The translations under genes were made by a program, and so were the position numbers. From positions 1 through 55,674 of the forward strand of contig JADZDP010000225.1 in NCBI GenBank assembly GCA_020850995.1: a stretch of 55,674 nucleotides of DNA, given 5' to 3'. The notes under the pieces are model-generated. The model made no database searches, had not been told where the DNA came from, and saw only the letters and a list, made by a program, of their open reading frames with translations. Shown here piece by piece: positions 47,673 to 55,674 of this stretch (positions are counted from its first letter, which is position 1; each line of letters starts with the position of its first letter). Origin of the DNA: Deltaproteobacteria bacterium. GTDB lineage: Bacteria; Myxococcota; UBA727; VGSZ01.

Positions 47673-48506
47673 CTACCCCACGGCGGCCTCGCGCTTCGCC
47701 GGTGTCTCGCGCGGCAAGCGCACCGCGATGGCGTCGCGCAGCTTCTCGGCGAGCACCAGCAGGTCGTCGCCACCGGCGTCGCCCGCGCTGTCCCACTCGC
47801 GCAGCGAGTCGATCACCTTGACCGTGGCCGTGAGCGCGCGCCGCAAGAAGCGCACCTTGTCCTCGGCGGGCTTGCTGCGCAGGTGTTCGGGGACGGCGTC
47901 GAGCAGCGCCTTCTTGAGCGCGCTCGCCTTCTCGCCGTCGAAGGCCGCCTCCTTGAGCGCCAGGTAGGCGTCTTCCGACACCGAGCCCTCGTCGAGAAAG
48001 TGGCGCGCGTCTGCCAGCACGCTGACGCTCGAGAGCTCGGGCAGGGCGCCAGGCGGCACCGCGCGCGCAGCCTTGGCGCCGGGTTTCGGCGGCAAGTACT
48101 CGGGGGCCTCGGCGCCGAGCCACTGGAACGAGCGCACCAGCTTTTTGGCCGTCGCCGGCGTCACGTGGAGCTCGTCGGTGGCGTAGCGCTCGAACGAGGC
48201 GTAGCCCCAGCCCTTCCACAGGCCGGTGCGCAGCACCTCGGCGAGGTGCTGGCCGAGCAGGATCCACGAGCTCTTGAAGGCCAGCGCGGCCTCGAGCACG
48301 TGGTAGCGCGGCGTGTCGGGGTCGAGGTCCGCCATGCGGGCCATGATCGAGACCTCGGCTCTCGACAGGTCGGCCGCCTTCGACATGGACGCGCGACGCG
48401 CGGGCGCGCGACGGCCAGGACCGACGGCGCGCTTGCCTCCGGCACGTGCGGCGCGGGGACCCGTGGCGCCGCGCTTGGCGTTCTTGCGAGCGGCCACCGC
48501 GCTCAC
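47673..48506 (-). CDS. Helical HTH-like protein coupled to DEAD-box helicase
   Basis: The 277-residue product starts at GTG, overlapping the helicase stop by four bases (GTGA). An alternative ATG at 48386 would remove a basic, Ala/Arg-rich N-terminus of 40 residues that resembles a nucleic-acid-binding tail. The main domain is helical with SSWILLGQHLAEVL, WGYASFERYATDELH and TPATAKKLVRSFQWL, the last resembling a helix-turn-helix. Further helices follow. The family was not identified. Its coupling to an RNA helicase suggests a role with RNA or ribosomes (inference). Confidence 0.75.
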   Translation of the reverse strand: MSAVAARKNAKRGATGPRAARAGGKRAVGPGRRAPARRASMSKAADLSRAEVSIMARMADLDPDTPRYHVLEAALAFKSSWILLGQHLAEVLRTGLWKGWGYASFERYATDELHVTPATAKKLVRSFQWLGAEAPEYLPPKPGAKAARAVPPGALPELSSVSVLADARHFLDEGSVSEDAYLALKEAAFDGEKASALKKALLDAVPEHLRSKPAEDKVRFLRRALTATVKVIDSLREWDSAGDAGGDDLLVLAEKLRDAIAVRLPRETPAKREAAVG

Positions 48507-50428
48507 CGACGACGAGGGCCGCGACCGCGGCGGTGTCCCTGGCCGCCACGGCGACCGTCGCGCGGACCGGCTTTGGCGGGTTCGCACAGAATGGTGGCGG
48601 GGACCGGATCGCCGCCACCGTCGGGCGCGATCATCTTGTCGCCGCGGGGCTTGCCGTGCACGCCCGCGACCACCTGCTCGGACACCTCGGCGTCGACCTC
48701 GATGTGCGAGGAGTGATCGCGCACGTCGCCGTGGCCGGTGAAGTGCCCGGCGTCGACGCCCGAGAGCTCGGCCAGCTTGGCAATGAGCGCCGTCAGGTCG
48801 GCGACACCGTCGTCGCGGCCCAAGGTGACGTAAAGGTTGCGCGCACCGCTGTCGGCGGTCGCGTCAGCTGCGGCATCGCCGGCGGGGACCTGGGCCCGCT
48901 CGGGGGCAGCCCCCGCATCGGCCTGATCGCGCCGCTCCTCGGGCGGGCGCTCGAAGCGCGGCCGGCGCTCGCCACGATCGCGCGGGGGGCGCTCGCCACG
49001 GGGGCCACGCGCCTCGCCACGATCGCCTCGCTCGTCACGCTCGTCGTGCGCGGGAGCCGGGCGGTTGGCGGAGAAGTGCGTGCGCAGCAGGAACGCCAGG
49101 ATCTCCTTGACGTCGCCGCGCTCCATCATCGCCTCGGCCACCGGGCGGTACTGCTCCATCTCGACGCCTTCGGCGGCTTCGAGGATCTGCACGGCGAGTC
49201 GTTCGGCCTGCATCCAGAGAATCTCCTTCTCGTCGGGGAGCTCGAGCTCCTCGAACGGGACCTTGAACTGTTTCTTGAGCGCGGCCAGGTGGGCCATGTA
49301 CTTGCCGCGCACCAGGCTGACGGCGATGCCCTTCTTGCCGATGCGCCCGGTGCGGCCCACGCGGTGCACGTACACCTCGTCGTGCTCGGGCAGGTCGTAG
49401 TTGAACACGTGTCCGAGATCGGAGATGTCGATGCCGCGCGCCGCGATGTCGGTGGCGACCATCATGTCGAGCTCGCCGCTCTTGACCCGCTCGAGGGTGC
49501 GCTCACGCGCCTTCTGCGGCATGTCGCCGTTCAGGGCCTCCGCGCGGAAGCCGAAGCGGCGCAGGTACTGGCAGATCATCTCCGTCTCGTCGCGCCGGTT
49601 GCAGAACACGATGGCGTGCGTGGGCCGGTGGAACTCGAGCACGTAGAGGAAGTTGCGCGGCTTGCTCCAGCGCTCGCTCTCGTGGTGCAGCACGTGGCGG
49701 ATGGTGGAGACGTTGACCGTGTCGCGCGACAGGTCGATGCGCGCGGGGTCCTTCAAGTACTTGGCCGCCGCCCGTTCGATGGCGGGGGGCAGGGTGGCCG
49801 AGAACAGCGCGGTCTGCCGCGCCGTGGGCAGGCAGTCGAGGATGCTCGTGACCTCGTCCCAGAAGCCGCGCGAGAGCATCTCGTCGGCCTCATCGAGCAC
49901 GGCGGCCTTGATGTGCTCGAAGCGTAGGTAGCCCTGGCGGTACAGGTCTTTCACGCGGCCTGGCGTGCCGACCACGAAGTGGGCGCCCGCTTGCAGCGCG
50001 TCGATCTGCGCGCGCATGGACGCGCCTCCGTAGATCGTGACCACGCGGATACCGGCGTGATGGCCGAGGCGAGCCGCTTCGGCCGAGACCTGCAGCGCCA
50101 GCTCGCGTGTGGGCGCCAACACCAGGGCCTGGGGCCGCCGCGCCTCCGGGTCGATGCCGACCAGCAGGGGCAGGGCGAAGGCGGTGGTCTTGCCGCTGCC
50201 GGTGCGCGACTGCACCAGCACGTCCTTGCCCTCGCGCACGGCCTTGAACACCGCCGCCTGGACCACGGTGGGCTGCTTGTAGCCGAGGTCGCGCAGCCCG
50301 GTGTTGAACACCTCCGGCAGCGCGAAGTCGTCGAAGGTGCCGACGAACTGGATGGCGCGGCGCTCCGCGTCAGGGTCGATCGGCTCGTCGCCGGCGGGGG
50401 TGGGATCGGACGCGGGGGTGTCGCTCAT
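48503..50428 (-). CDS. DEAD-box RNA helicase with DbpA-type RNA-binding domain
   Basis: The 641-residue protein is of the DeaD/CsdA kind that unwinds RNA during ribosome assembly and cold adaptation. Motifs: Q motif (near residue 52), SRTGSGKT (74-81), PTREL, DEAD (179-182), SAT (210-212), and HRVGRTGR in the second RecA-like domain. A disordered Arg/Glu/Asp-rich stretch (about 455-530) and a DbpA-like RNA-recognition domain (about 535-610, RNLYVTLGRDDGV) follow, and the tail is Arg/Gly-rich. First gene of a three-gene minus operon; divergent from the VWA lipoprotein operon across 183 bases in which no clear promoter was seen. Confidence 0.95.
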   Translation of the reverse strand: MSDTPASDPTPAGDEPIDPDAERRAIQFVGTFDDFALPEVFNTGLRDLGYKQPTVVQAAVFKAVREGKDVLVQSRTGSGKTTAFALPLLVGIDPEARRPQALVLAPTRELALQVSAEAARLGHHAGIRVVTIYGGASMRAQIDALQAGAHFVVGTPGRVKDLYRQGYLRFEHIKAAVLDEADEMLSRGFWDEVTSILDCLPTARQTALFSATLPPAIERAAAKYLKDPARIDLSRDTVNVSTIRHVLHHESERWSKPRNFLYVLEFHRPTHAIVFCNRRDETEMICQYLRRFGFRAEALNGDMPQKARERTLERVKSGELDMMVATDIAARGIDISDLGHVFNYDLPEHDEVYVHRVGRTGRIGKKGIAVSLVRGKYMAHLAALKKQFKVPFEELELPDEKEILWMQAERLAVQILEAAEGVEMEQYRPVAEAMMERGDVKEILAFLLRTHFSANRPAPAHDERDERGDRGEARGPRGERPPRDRGERRPRFERPPEERRDQADAGAAPERAQVPAGDAAADATADSGARNLYVTLGRDDGVADLTALIAKLAELSGVDAGHFTGHGDVRDHSSHIEVDAEVSEQVVAGVHGKPRGDKMIAPDGGGDPVPATILCEPAKAGPRDGRRGGQGHRRGRGPRRR

Positions 50429-50611
50429 GAGGGCGGCGGCAACCTAGCGATCCACGGCGGGAAGTAAACGCCTTTCCGGGGGTCGGCCGTGGGCGGCGAG
50501 GGCGCCGGCGGGGCCGGCCAGTTCCCGTCAGACTGTCAGGAATCCGAGGATCTGCGGGCCTTGTGCCCTCTCGATGGGGGCGGCAAACACCCGGGGTACC
50601 CAGGAGCTCTC

Positions 50612-51982
50612 ATGCGGGTGTTGGTACCGGCGCTACTCGCTCTCATCCCGTTGGCCTCGTGCCGTTGCACCGAGCAGGTCTACCAGGTGCCGCAGGCGGT
50701 CGATCAGGTCGACGTCTTCGACCAGAAGGCCGCGGCCCAGGTCGACATCCTGTGGATCATCGATAACTCCGAGTCGATGGCGGCGGAGCAGTTCAAGATC
50801 GCCTCGCGCTTCAATCAGTTCTTCAACCAGCTCATCACCTCGCAGGTCGACTACCACATCGGCGTCGTCACCTCCGACGACGCCGAGCTCGGCGTGCTGC
50901 GCCCCTACGACGGTACCGACGTGGCCGGCTGCGTTGGCTGCCGCTTCATCGACAACTCCGTGCCCTGCAGCGATCCCGGCGTGGACGTCAGCGGCTTGTC
51001 GGCGGCCGAGGCCGAGGCCGCGCTGCTCGAGTCGTGCCCGGCGCAGCTCGTGTTCGGCAACCTGGTGAACGTCGGCATCGACGGCTCGTCGCTCGAGGAG
51101 GGCTTCGAGCAGGCGGCGCGCGCGCTGGGCGCTTGGCAGATCGACCCCGCCACCTCGATGCCCGATCCCGCCTCGGTCCCGGCCGAGAACGCCGGCTTCT
51201 TGCGCACCGACGCATCCCTCTACGTGATCTTCGTCTCCGACGAGGAGGAGGGCGCCAAGCAAGACGGCCCGCCGGTGCGCTACTTCCAACGCCTGTTCGA
51301 GGGCCTCAAAGGCGCCGGCAACGAGAACAAGGTGGCCATCGCCGCCATCACCGGCTTCCCGGGCGAGAGCCCGCCCGCCGACGTCACCGACGTGTGCGCC
51401 ATCCTCGAGACCACCTTCGACGCGAGCGTCGGCAACGACGACTCGCGTGCCGCTGCGCTGGTGGAGGCGCTGCGTAACTACCGGGGCGGCTGCTACGACG
51501 CGGAGGGCGAGGGCACCGGCGCCGACTTCGCGGAGACCGGCGGGCGCTATATCGAGCTCGCCTGCCGCACCGGCGGCGTCATCGCCAACATGTGCGCCGC
51601 CGACTACTCCACCGCGCTCGACGCGCTCGGCGCCAACGCGGCGGGCCTCTTGCGCAAGTTCACGCTCTCCCACCCCTTGTGCGCCATCGAGGCCGGCAGC
51701 GACACCCTGCTGCTCACCGACGACGACGTCCCCATGGATTGCGACGACGACGGCGACAAGTCGGGGCCGCTCGACGGCGCCCTGTGCGTGACGGCGCGGG
51801 GCCTCGGCAGTGGCGCAGGCCAAGAGGCGCTGGTGCCGCGCACCAACGAGGACGGCACCGAGAACTGGCAGTACGAGCCCGGCACCAACAGCGTTCGCTT
51901 CGACAACGCGTTCCTGCCCGCGCCTGGGAGCACCGTGCAGATCCGCTACCTGCTGGCCACCAAGGCGCGGTGCGGGGAGTGA
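50612..51982 (+). CDS. VWA-domain lipoprotein, first gene of cysteine-rich operon
   Basis: The 456-residue product has a lipoprotein signal with lipobox LASC (Cys17). The VWA domain has an intact MIDAS, WIIDNSESM (Asp51, Ser53, Ser55), unlike the degenerate one at 8590-10560. A VFVSDEEEG-type strand follows (about residue 210), and C-terminal parts contain Asp-rich loops (DCDDDGDKSG) and several cysteines. It is expected on the cell surface, binding a partner through a metal ion. CAGGAG lies seven bases before the ATG. It is followed after two bases by the first of three cysteine-rich lipoproteins, so the four genes very probably form one transcript. Confidence 0.88.
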   Translation: MRVLVPALLALIPLASCRCTEQVYQVPQAVDQVDVFDQKAAAQVDILWIIDNSESMAAEQFKIASRFNQFFNQLITSQVDYHIGVVTSDDAELGVLRPYDGTDVAGCVGCRFIDNSVPCSDPGVDVSGLSAAEAEAALLESCPAQLVFGNLVNVGIDGSSLEEGFEQAARALGAWQIDPATSMPDPASVPAENAGFLRTDASLYVIFVSDEEEGAKQDGPPVRYFQRLFEGLKGAGNENKVAIAAITGFPGESPPADVTDVCAILETTFDASVGNDDSRAAALVEALRNYRGGCYDAEGEGTGADFAETGGRYIELACRTGGVIANMCAADYSTALDALGANAAGLLRKFTLSHPLCAIEAGSDTLLLTDDDVPMDCDDDGDKSGPLDGALCVTARGLGSGAGQEALVPRTNEDGTENWQYEPGTNSVRFDNAFLPAPGSTVQIRYLLATKARCGE

Positions 51983-51984
51983 CC

Positions 51985-53082
51985 ATGCGCGCACGCAACC
52001 TGCCCCTCCCCGTGGCGCTCGCGGCGCTGCTCACGACGGTCGCTGGCTGCCTCCCCCGCGACGTCGAGGCGCAGGGTTGCACCAGCGACCTCGAGTGCGG
52101 TGACTTCCGCCGCTGCGACACGGCCAACGGCACCTGCCGCTGCACCGACGACGGCGCCTGCGACGCGAGCGAGTTCTGCAACCTGGCGGGCTCGTGCCAG
52201 CCGAAGACCGAGTGCCTCACCGATGCCGACTGCCGCACCGACGACAACCCCGCGGCCATCTGTGACACGCGCTCGCCGCACCCGAGCGGCGCCGGCACCG
52301 ACGACAATGTGTACTCGACCAGCTCGGGTCAGTGCGTCACCTTGTCGGCCCAGGTGTCGTGCCTGATGGACAGCCACTGCCCGTTCGGGTTCTTTTGCCA
52401 GGGCAGCCAGTGTTTGCCTGGCTGCCGCGACGACGGCGACTGCCCCATGGGAGACCCGTGCATCAGCGGCACCTGCGATCCCACGCCGGGCGCCTGCAGC
52501 GGCAACGGCTTCTGCGAGTACGGCGAGATCTGTCAGAACAACGTGTGCCGCCCCCACGCTGAGGCGGCGGAGCTCTGTCAGCGCTGCGATCCCACGGCGC
52601 TCGCGAGCGACTGCACCGGTTCGTGCCTGATCGACAACTCCATCGCCCCGACCACGTGCACCGACGACGGCGACTGCGACGCGGGTTACTGCGTCAAGCT
52701 GCCGTGCCTCACCGACGACCAGTGCGTGTTCGGCACCTGTGAGGGCGCCGGCTTCCTCACCCCCGGCGAGTGCAGCGGCTATTGCGGCGACTTCTTCTGC
52801 GGCTCGTCCTCGTGCGACGACGCCACCAATCCCTGCCCGAGGGGATACTCCTGCTACACCCTGGTGTCGGTCAGCGACGTGTCGTGCACGCGCGGCGGCG
52901 GCCAGTGCCCGAGCAGCAGCTCGTGCAGCGCCGACGCCCCCGGCGAGAACCAGCTCAGCGGCTTCTGCGCCTGTGGCCCCGACGTGGGGTGCCCGGCTGG
53001 CACCGATTGCGTGGACGGCGGCTGCGTCACCGGCACCACCTGCGGGCCGCAAGACGGCCTGCTGTGCGCGGACGTGCTGTAG
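51985..53082 (+). CDS. Cysteine-rich lipoprotein 1
   Basis: The 365-residue product has a lipoprotein signal (TVAGC, Cys22). The mature part is a chain of short disulfide-type modules with a cysteine every six to eight residues, in patterns C-x5-C-x6-C and DDGDCP, similar to dickkopf/EGF-like or tandem-knot surface proteins. No catalytic motif is present. It is the most diverged of the three tandem paralogues: it shares the module style but not the near-identical blocks of the other two. GGGGAG precedes the ATG. It is likely to fold outside the cell and may bind the VWA protein. Confidence 0.88.
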   Translation: MRARNLPLPVALAALLTTVAGCLPRDVEAQGCTSDLECGDFRRCDTANGTCRCTDDGACDASEFCNLAGSCQPKTECLTDADCRTDDNPAAICDTRSPHPSGAGTDDNVYSTSSGQCVTLSAQVSCLMDSHCPFGFFCQGSQCLPGCRDDGDCPMGDPCISGTCDPTPGACSGNGFCEYGEICQNNVCRPHAEAAELCQRCDPTALASDCTGSCLIDNSIAPTTCTDDGDCDAGYCVKLPCLTDDQCVFGTCEGAGFLTPGECSGYCGDFFCGSSSCDDATNPCPRGYSCYTLVSVSDVSCTRGGGQCPSSSSCSADAPGENQLSGFCACGPDVGCPAGTDCVDGGCVTGTTCGPQDGLLCADVL

Positions 53083-53085
53083 ACG

Positions 53086-54318
53086 ATGCGCGCCCTGGCC
53101 ATCGCCCTGCTGCTGGCGACGTCCTTCCTGCTCGGCGGTGGCAGCTGCGTGCAGAGCGGGCCCTGCACGGCCGACGCCCAGTGCGACGCCACCGGCGAGG
53201 GCTTCAACGGGTGCAACCTCGAGACCGGCTACTGCATCTGCAAGGACGACCGCGGCTGCGGCGACAACGAGGTGTGCAACGCCCTCGGCCGCTGCCAGAC
53301 CATCGCGGGGTGCCAGTCGAACGACGACTGCGGCGGCGGTCAGGGCTTGTTCTGCGACATCACCACCAGTCAGTGCTTGAGCGTCGCCGAGTGCAGCCCC
53401 TCCGAGGGGCAGCTTTGCTGCACGCTCGACGACCAGTGCCCCTACCGGCAGATCTGCGACACGCTCACGCTCTCGTGCGTCGAGGGCTGCCGCGACTACG
53501 CCGACTGCCTGGTCTTGCAGGGTGAGGGCTGCGTGGGCGCGGGCTTCGGCCGGCTCGGCACCTGCGCCAACCAGTGCACCGACGACAGCCTGTGCCCGCT
53601 CGGGTCCATCTGCAACCTCGGCGAGGGCGTGTGCGAGAACGACACGCGCGGGCCCTACTGCCAGGGATGTTCGGGCGGCGTGGCCAGCGACGACTGCGGC
53701 GGCTACGGCAATTACTGCCTCATCGACAGCGTCAACGGCGGCGAGTTCTGCGGCGTCGACTGCGCGGCGCAACAGGCGTGCCCGAACGGCTACTCGTGCA
53801 GCGACGTGGTCATCATCCCGAGCACCTATGTGTGCGCGTTCCCCGAGATCTGCGACGTCCCGGACGGCGAGCTGCAGGGCAACTGCAGCCGCACCGGCGG
53901 CGTCTGCACCGTCGACGAAGACTGCCCCCAGGGGCCGCCCTTCGGCGACTGCAAGGAGCGGGCAGGGCGCGCCGGTAGCTGCGCCCTCGATCCGAGCGTC
54001 GATTGCGAGATCGACGCTGACTGCGCCGAGGGCAGCTGCAACCGCATCGCCTGCCTCGGCAGCGAGGGCGACAACACCGGCTTCTGCTCCTGCACGCGCG
54101 ACTCCGACTGCCCGCGTGATAGCTGCGAGGGCGCCGACAACACCGCCAGCCCGCCGGTGCCCGGCCACTGCGAGCTCTCGGGCCACGCGTGCTTCCTCGA
54201 CTTCGAGTGCGACGTCATCGCGTGCGTCGAGGGCGGCTGCTTGATTGGCAGCAACTGCGCGCCCGCCGACGGCCGCAACTGCAACGACTTCCTCGATGAC
54301 GTGGTGCCTATCCCGTGA
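53086..54318 (+). CDS. Cysteine-rich lipoprotein 2
   Basis: The 410-residue product has a signal ending GGGSC (Cys21) and then cysteine-rich modules through the whole length. Blocks shared almost exactly with the next gene are NDTRGPYC, CSGGVxSDDCG, GNYCL, CGVDC, CSCTRDSDCPRD and LDFECDVI. The ATG is three bases after the previous stop. The near-identity of these blocks to the next gene indicates a duplication younger than that of paralogue 1. The next gene overlaps by four bases (GTGA). Confidence 0.88.
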   Translation: MRALAIALLLATSFLLGGGSCVQSGPCTADAQCDATGEGFNGCNLETGYCICKDDRGCGDNEVCNALGRCQTIAGCQSNDDCGGGQGLFCDITTSQCLSVAECSPSEGQLCCTLDDQCPYRQICDTLTLSCVEGCRDYADCLVLQGEGCVGAGFGRLGTCANQCTDDSLCPLGSICNLGEGVCENDTRGPYCQGCSGGVASDDCGGYGNYCLIDSVNGGEFCGVDCAAQQACPNGYSCSDVVIIPSTYVCAFPEICDVPDGELQGNCSRTGGVCTVDEDCPQGPPFGDCKERAGRAGSCALDPSVDCEIDADCAEGSCNRIACLGSEGDNTGFCSCTRDSDCPRDSCEGADNTASPPVPGHCELSGHACFLDFECDVIACVEGGCLIGSNCAPADGRNCNDFLDDVVPIP

Positions 54319-55496
54319 GGGGCATCGTCACTGCAGCGGTCGCTCTCGCCGGCGGCCTGCTCACCGCCATCGGCTGCCCGCCCACCGTGACCAGCACGTG
54401 CACCGCCGACCTGCAGTGCCAGACCGCGACCGACCCCTACCACCGCTGCGATCTGGCGAGCGGCCGTTGCCTCTGCACCGACGATCGCGGCTGCGGTGAC
54501 ACCGAGACATGCAACTCCCTGGGCCGCTGCCAACCGGTGGCCGGCTGCATCGACAACGACGACTGCGGCGAGGGTCTGTTTTGCCGTCAAGGAAACTGCG
54601 ACGCGCTGGCGGGCTGCGGCGGCGAGCGCTGCTGCTCCACCGACGCTGCCTGCCCGTATCAGCAGGTGTGCGACCTGCTCACCTGGCAGTGCCTGACCGG
54701 TTGCCGCGACGAGGCGGATTGCCTGCTCGGGCAAGGGTGCGTGGGCGCCGGCAGCGGGCGCCTTGGCACCTGCTCGATGGTGTGCACCAGCGACGCGCTG
54801 TGCCGCCCGGGCGAGCTGTGCAACCTCTCGACGGGCGAATGCGCGAACGACACGCGCGGGCCCTACTGTCTTGGATGCTCGGGCGGCGTGCAGAGCGATG
54901 ACTGCGGCGCCGACGGCAACTACTGCCTGCTCGACACCGTCAACGGCGGCGGCTACTGCGGCGTCGACTGTTCGCGCGGACAGGCCTGCCCGAACGGCTA
55001 CGAGTGCAAAGACGTCATCATCCTGCCCGCCTCGACGCTGCCGACCTGTGCGCTGCCGGAGGCGTGCGAGGCCGGCCACTGCTCGCGCACGGCCGCCCCC
55101 TGTGGCGTCGACGAGGACTGCCCCGAAGGACCCCCGGGCTCCACCTGTCCGCGCGCCGACGTGGGCAACTGCGAGCTCGACACCAACCTGGCGTGCGCCG
55201 GCGACGCAGAGTGCGCGGGCCTGGGCGTGTGCCTCAAACAGGTGTGCCGCGAACGCGAGGGCGCGTCGTTCGGCGTGTGCTCGTGCACGCGCGACAGCGA
55301 TTGCCCGCGGGACCGCTGCGAGGGGGCCGACCTCACCAACCCCGATGACCCGATCGTCGGCGCGTGCGAGCTCTCGGGTCACCCGTGCACCCTCGACTTC
55401 GAATGCGACGTCATCACCTGCGTGCAGGGGGGCTGCTTGCTCGGCAAGAACTGCAAGCCCTCGGATGATCGGACCTGCGTCGACACCCTGGAGTAA
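54315..55496 (+). CDS. Cysteine-rich lipoprotein 3
   Basis: The 393-residue product starts at GTG, with lipobox TAIGC (Cys21), and repeats the module order of paralogue 2: CTDDRGCGD, ENDTRGPYC-like ANDTRGPYC, CSGGVQSDDCG, CGVDC, CSCTRDSDCPRD and LDFECDVI. Differences from paralogue 2 cluster in loops between cysteines, which suggests structure kept with changing surfaces. Its TAA stop at 55494-55496 touches the left arm of the inverted-repeat element, so the element forms its 3' untranslated region. Confidence 0.88.
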   Translation: MRGIVTAAVALAGGLLTAIGCPPTVTSTCTADLQCQTATDPYHRCDLASGRCLCTDDRGCGDTETCNSLGRCQPVAGCIDNDDCGEGLFCRQGNCDALAGCGGERCCSTDAACPYQQVCDLLTWQCLTGCRDEADCLLGQGCVGAGSGRLGTCSMVCTSDALCRPGELCNLSTGECANDTRGPYCLGCSGGVQSDDCGADGNYCLLDTVNGGGYCGVDCSRGQACPNGYECKDVIILPASTLPTCALPEACEAGHCSRTAAPCGVDEDCPEGPPGSTCPRADVGNCELDTNLACAGDAECAGLGVCLKQVCREREGASFGVCSCTRDSDCPRDRCEGADLTNPDDPIVGACELSGHPCTLDFECDVITCVQGGCLLGKNCKPSDDRTCVDTLE

Positions 55497-55674
55497 GGGC
55501 CCGCGAAAGGACAAGTTGATCGATGATCGCGTCCGAGGCGCCCGACGCGCAAGGCGCCGTCGAGGACCGGAGCGAGCATCCTCGACGGATGTGACGCGAG
55601 GACCGGAGACGGAAACGCCGCGCGCCGGGATGACTCGGGCGCGAGGGCGGTCAACTTGTCCTTTCGAGGGCCCT
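55496..55674. mobile_element. Inverted-repeat element (MITE-like or structured 3' RNA)
   Basis: Left arm 55496-55522 and right arm 55648-55674 are 27-base inverted repeats with two mismatches, containing CGAAAGGACAAGTTGA. Nested inside are an 8-bp perfect stem (55538-55545 with 55635-55642) and a 10-bp perfect hairpin (55557-55566 with 55579-55588). GAGGACCGGAG occurs twice (55562 and 55598). No open frame of note is inside. GGGCCC at each end is self-complementary, so a 6-base target duplication and part of the repeat cannot be told apart. The right arm ends at the window edge. Confidence 0.65.

Noticed and set aside
50429..50611. Promoter or operator in the divergent helicase/VWA gap
   Set aside because: The 183-base gap was read on both strands; no convincing -35/-10 pair or inverted repeat was seen beyond GC-rich chance matches.
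51946..54186. Long minus-strand frames opposite the cysteine-rich lipoproteins
   Set aside because: The plus strand has signal peptides, tight spacing and repeated cysteine modules; the minus frames are Ala/Val/Arg shadows.

Overview
The window is a high-GC chromosomal segment with tightly packed genes, many GTG starts and frequent 4-bp ATGA/GTGA gene overlaps. The content points to a member of the Myxococcota or a close deltaproteobacterial lineage. The indicators are eukaryote-like Ser/Thr kinases with PEGA or TPR tails, AgmX/PglI-type TonB-like C-termini, myxobacterial outer-membrane beta-barrels, large TPR proteins, and lipoproteins rich in cysteine or Asp/Gly calcium repeats. No tRNA, rRNA, CRISPR array, transposase or prophage gene was recognised. 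The species cannot be named from this sequence.

Layout. Positions 1-749 hold the C-terminal part of a surface protein with a Gly-Glu minisatellite linker. Positions 820-4904 carry carB, a GFA-family zinc protein and a small lipoprotein. An exported M29-like protein (4950-6128, minus) and a PEGA-domain Ser/Thr kinase (6333-8033) follow, with a near-perfect operator-like palindrome just before the kinase start. Positions 8054-11867 encode three envelope lipoproteins: a VWA/thrombospondin-3 protein, a small partner and a beta-propeller.

The centrepiece is 11943-24438. Eight co-directional, nearly contiguous genes encode an FHA-TM-TonB protein, a TolB-like secreted protein, two sister beta-barrels, three large TPR proteins and a coiled-coil lipoprotein. 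This parts list matches the Glt trans-envelope machinery of myxobacterial gliding motility (GltG, GltA/B, GltC, GltD/AgmU, GltE-like) joined in one locus. The AglRQS motor is not in the window.

Positions 24522-27902 hold purA overlapping a membrane class III nucleotide cyclase, then a small TPR protein and a lipoprotein. Positions 27911-36774 hold small secreted proteins, recG, a zinc-ribbon/PEGA/TPR membrane protein divergent from a second Ser/Thr kinase, greA and a rhomboid protease. Positions 36902-39816 form a housekeeping cluster (maf, yggS-like, proC, divIVA-like, DUF167). A HExxH membrane protein, a 1739-residue TPR protein with a glycerophosphodiesterase, and a DEAD-box helicase operon (minus) follow.

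The right end (50612-55496) is a four-gene operon of one VWA lipoprotein and three tandem cysteine-rich lipoproteins. It ends exactly at a 179-bp element bounded by 27-nt inverted repeats with nested internal stems. A separate 57-bp intergenic repeat occurs twice (34641 and 39873), and its hairpin shows a compensatory base-pair change.
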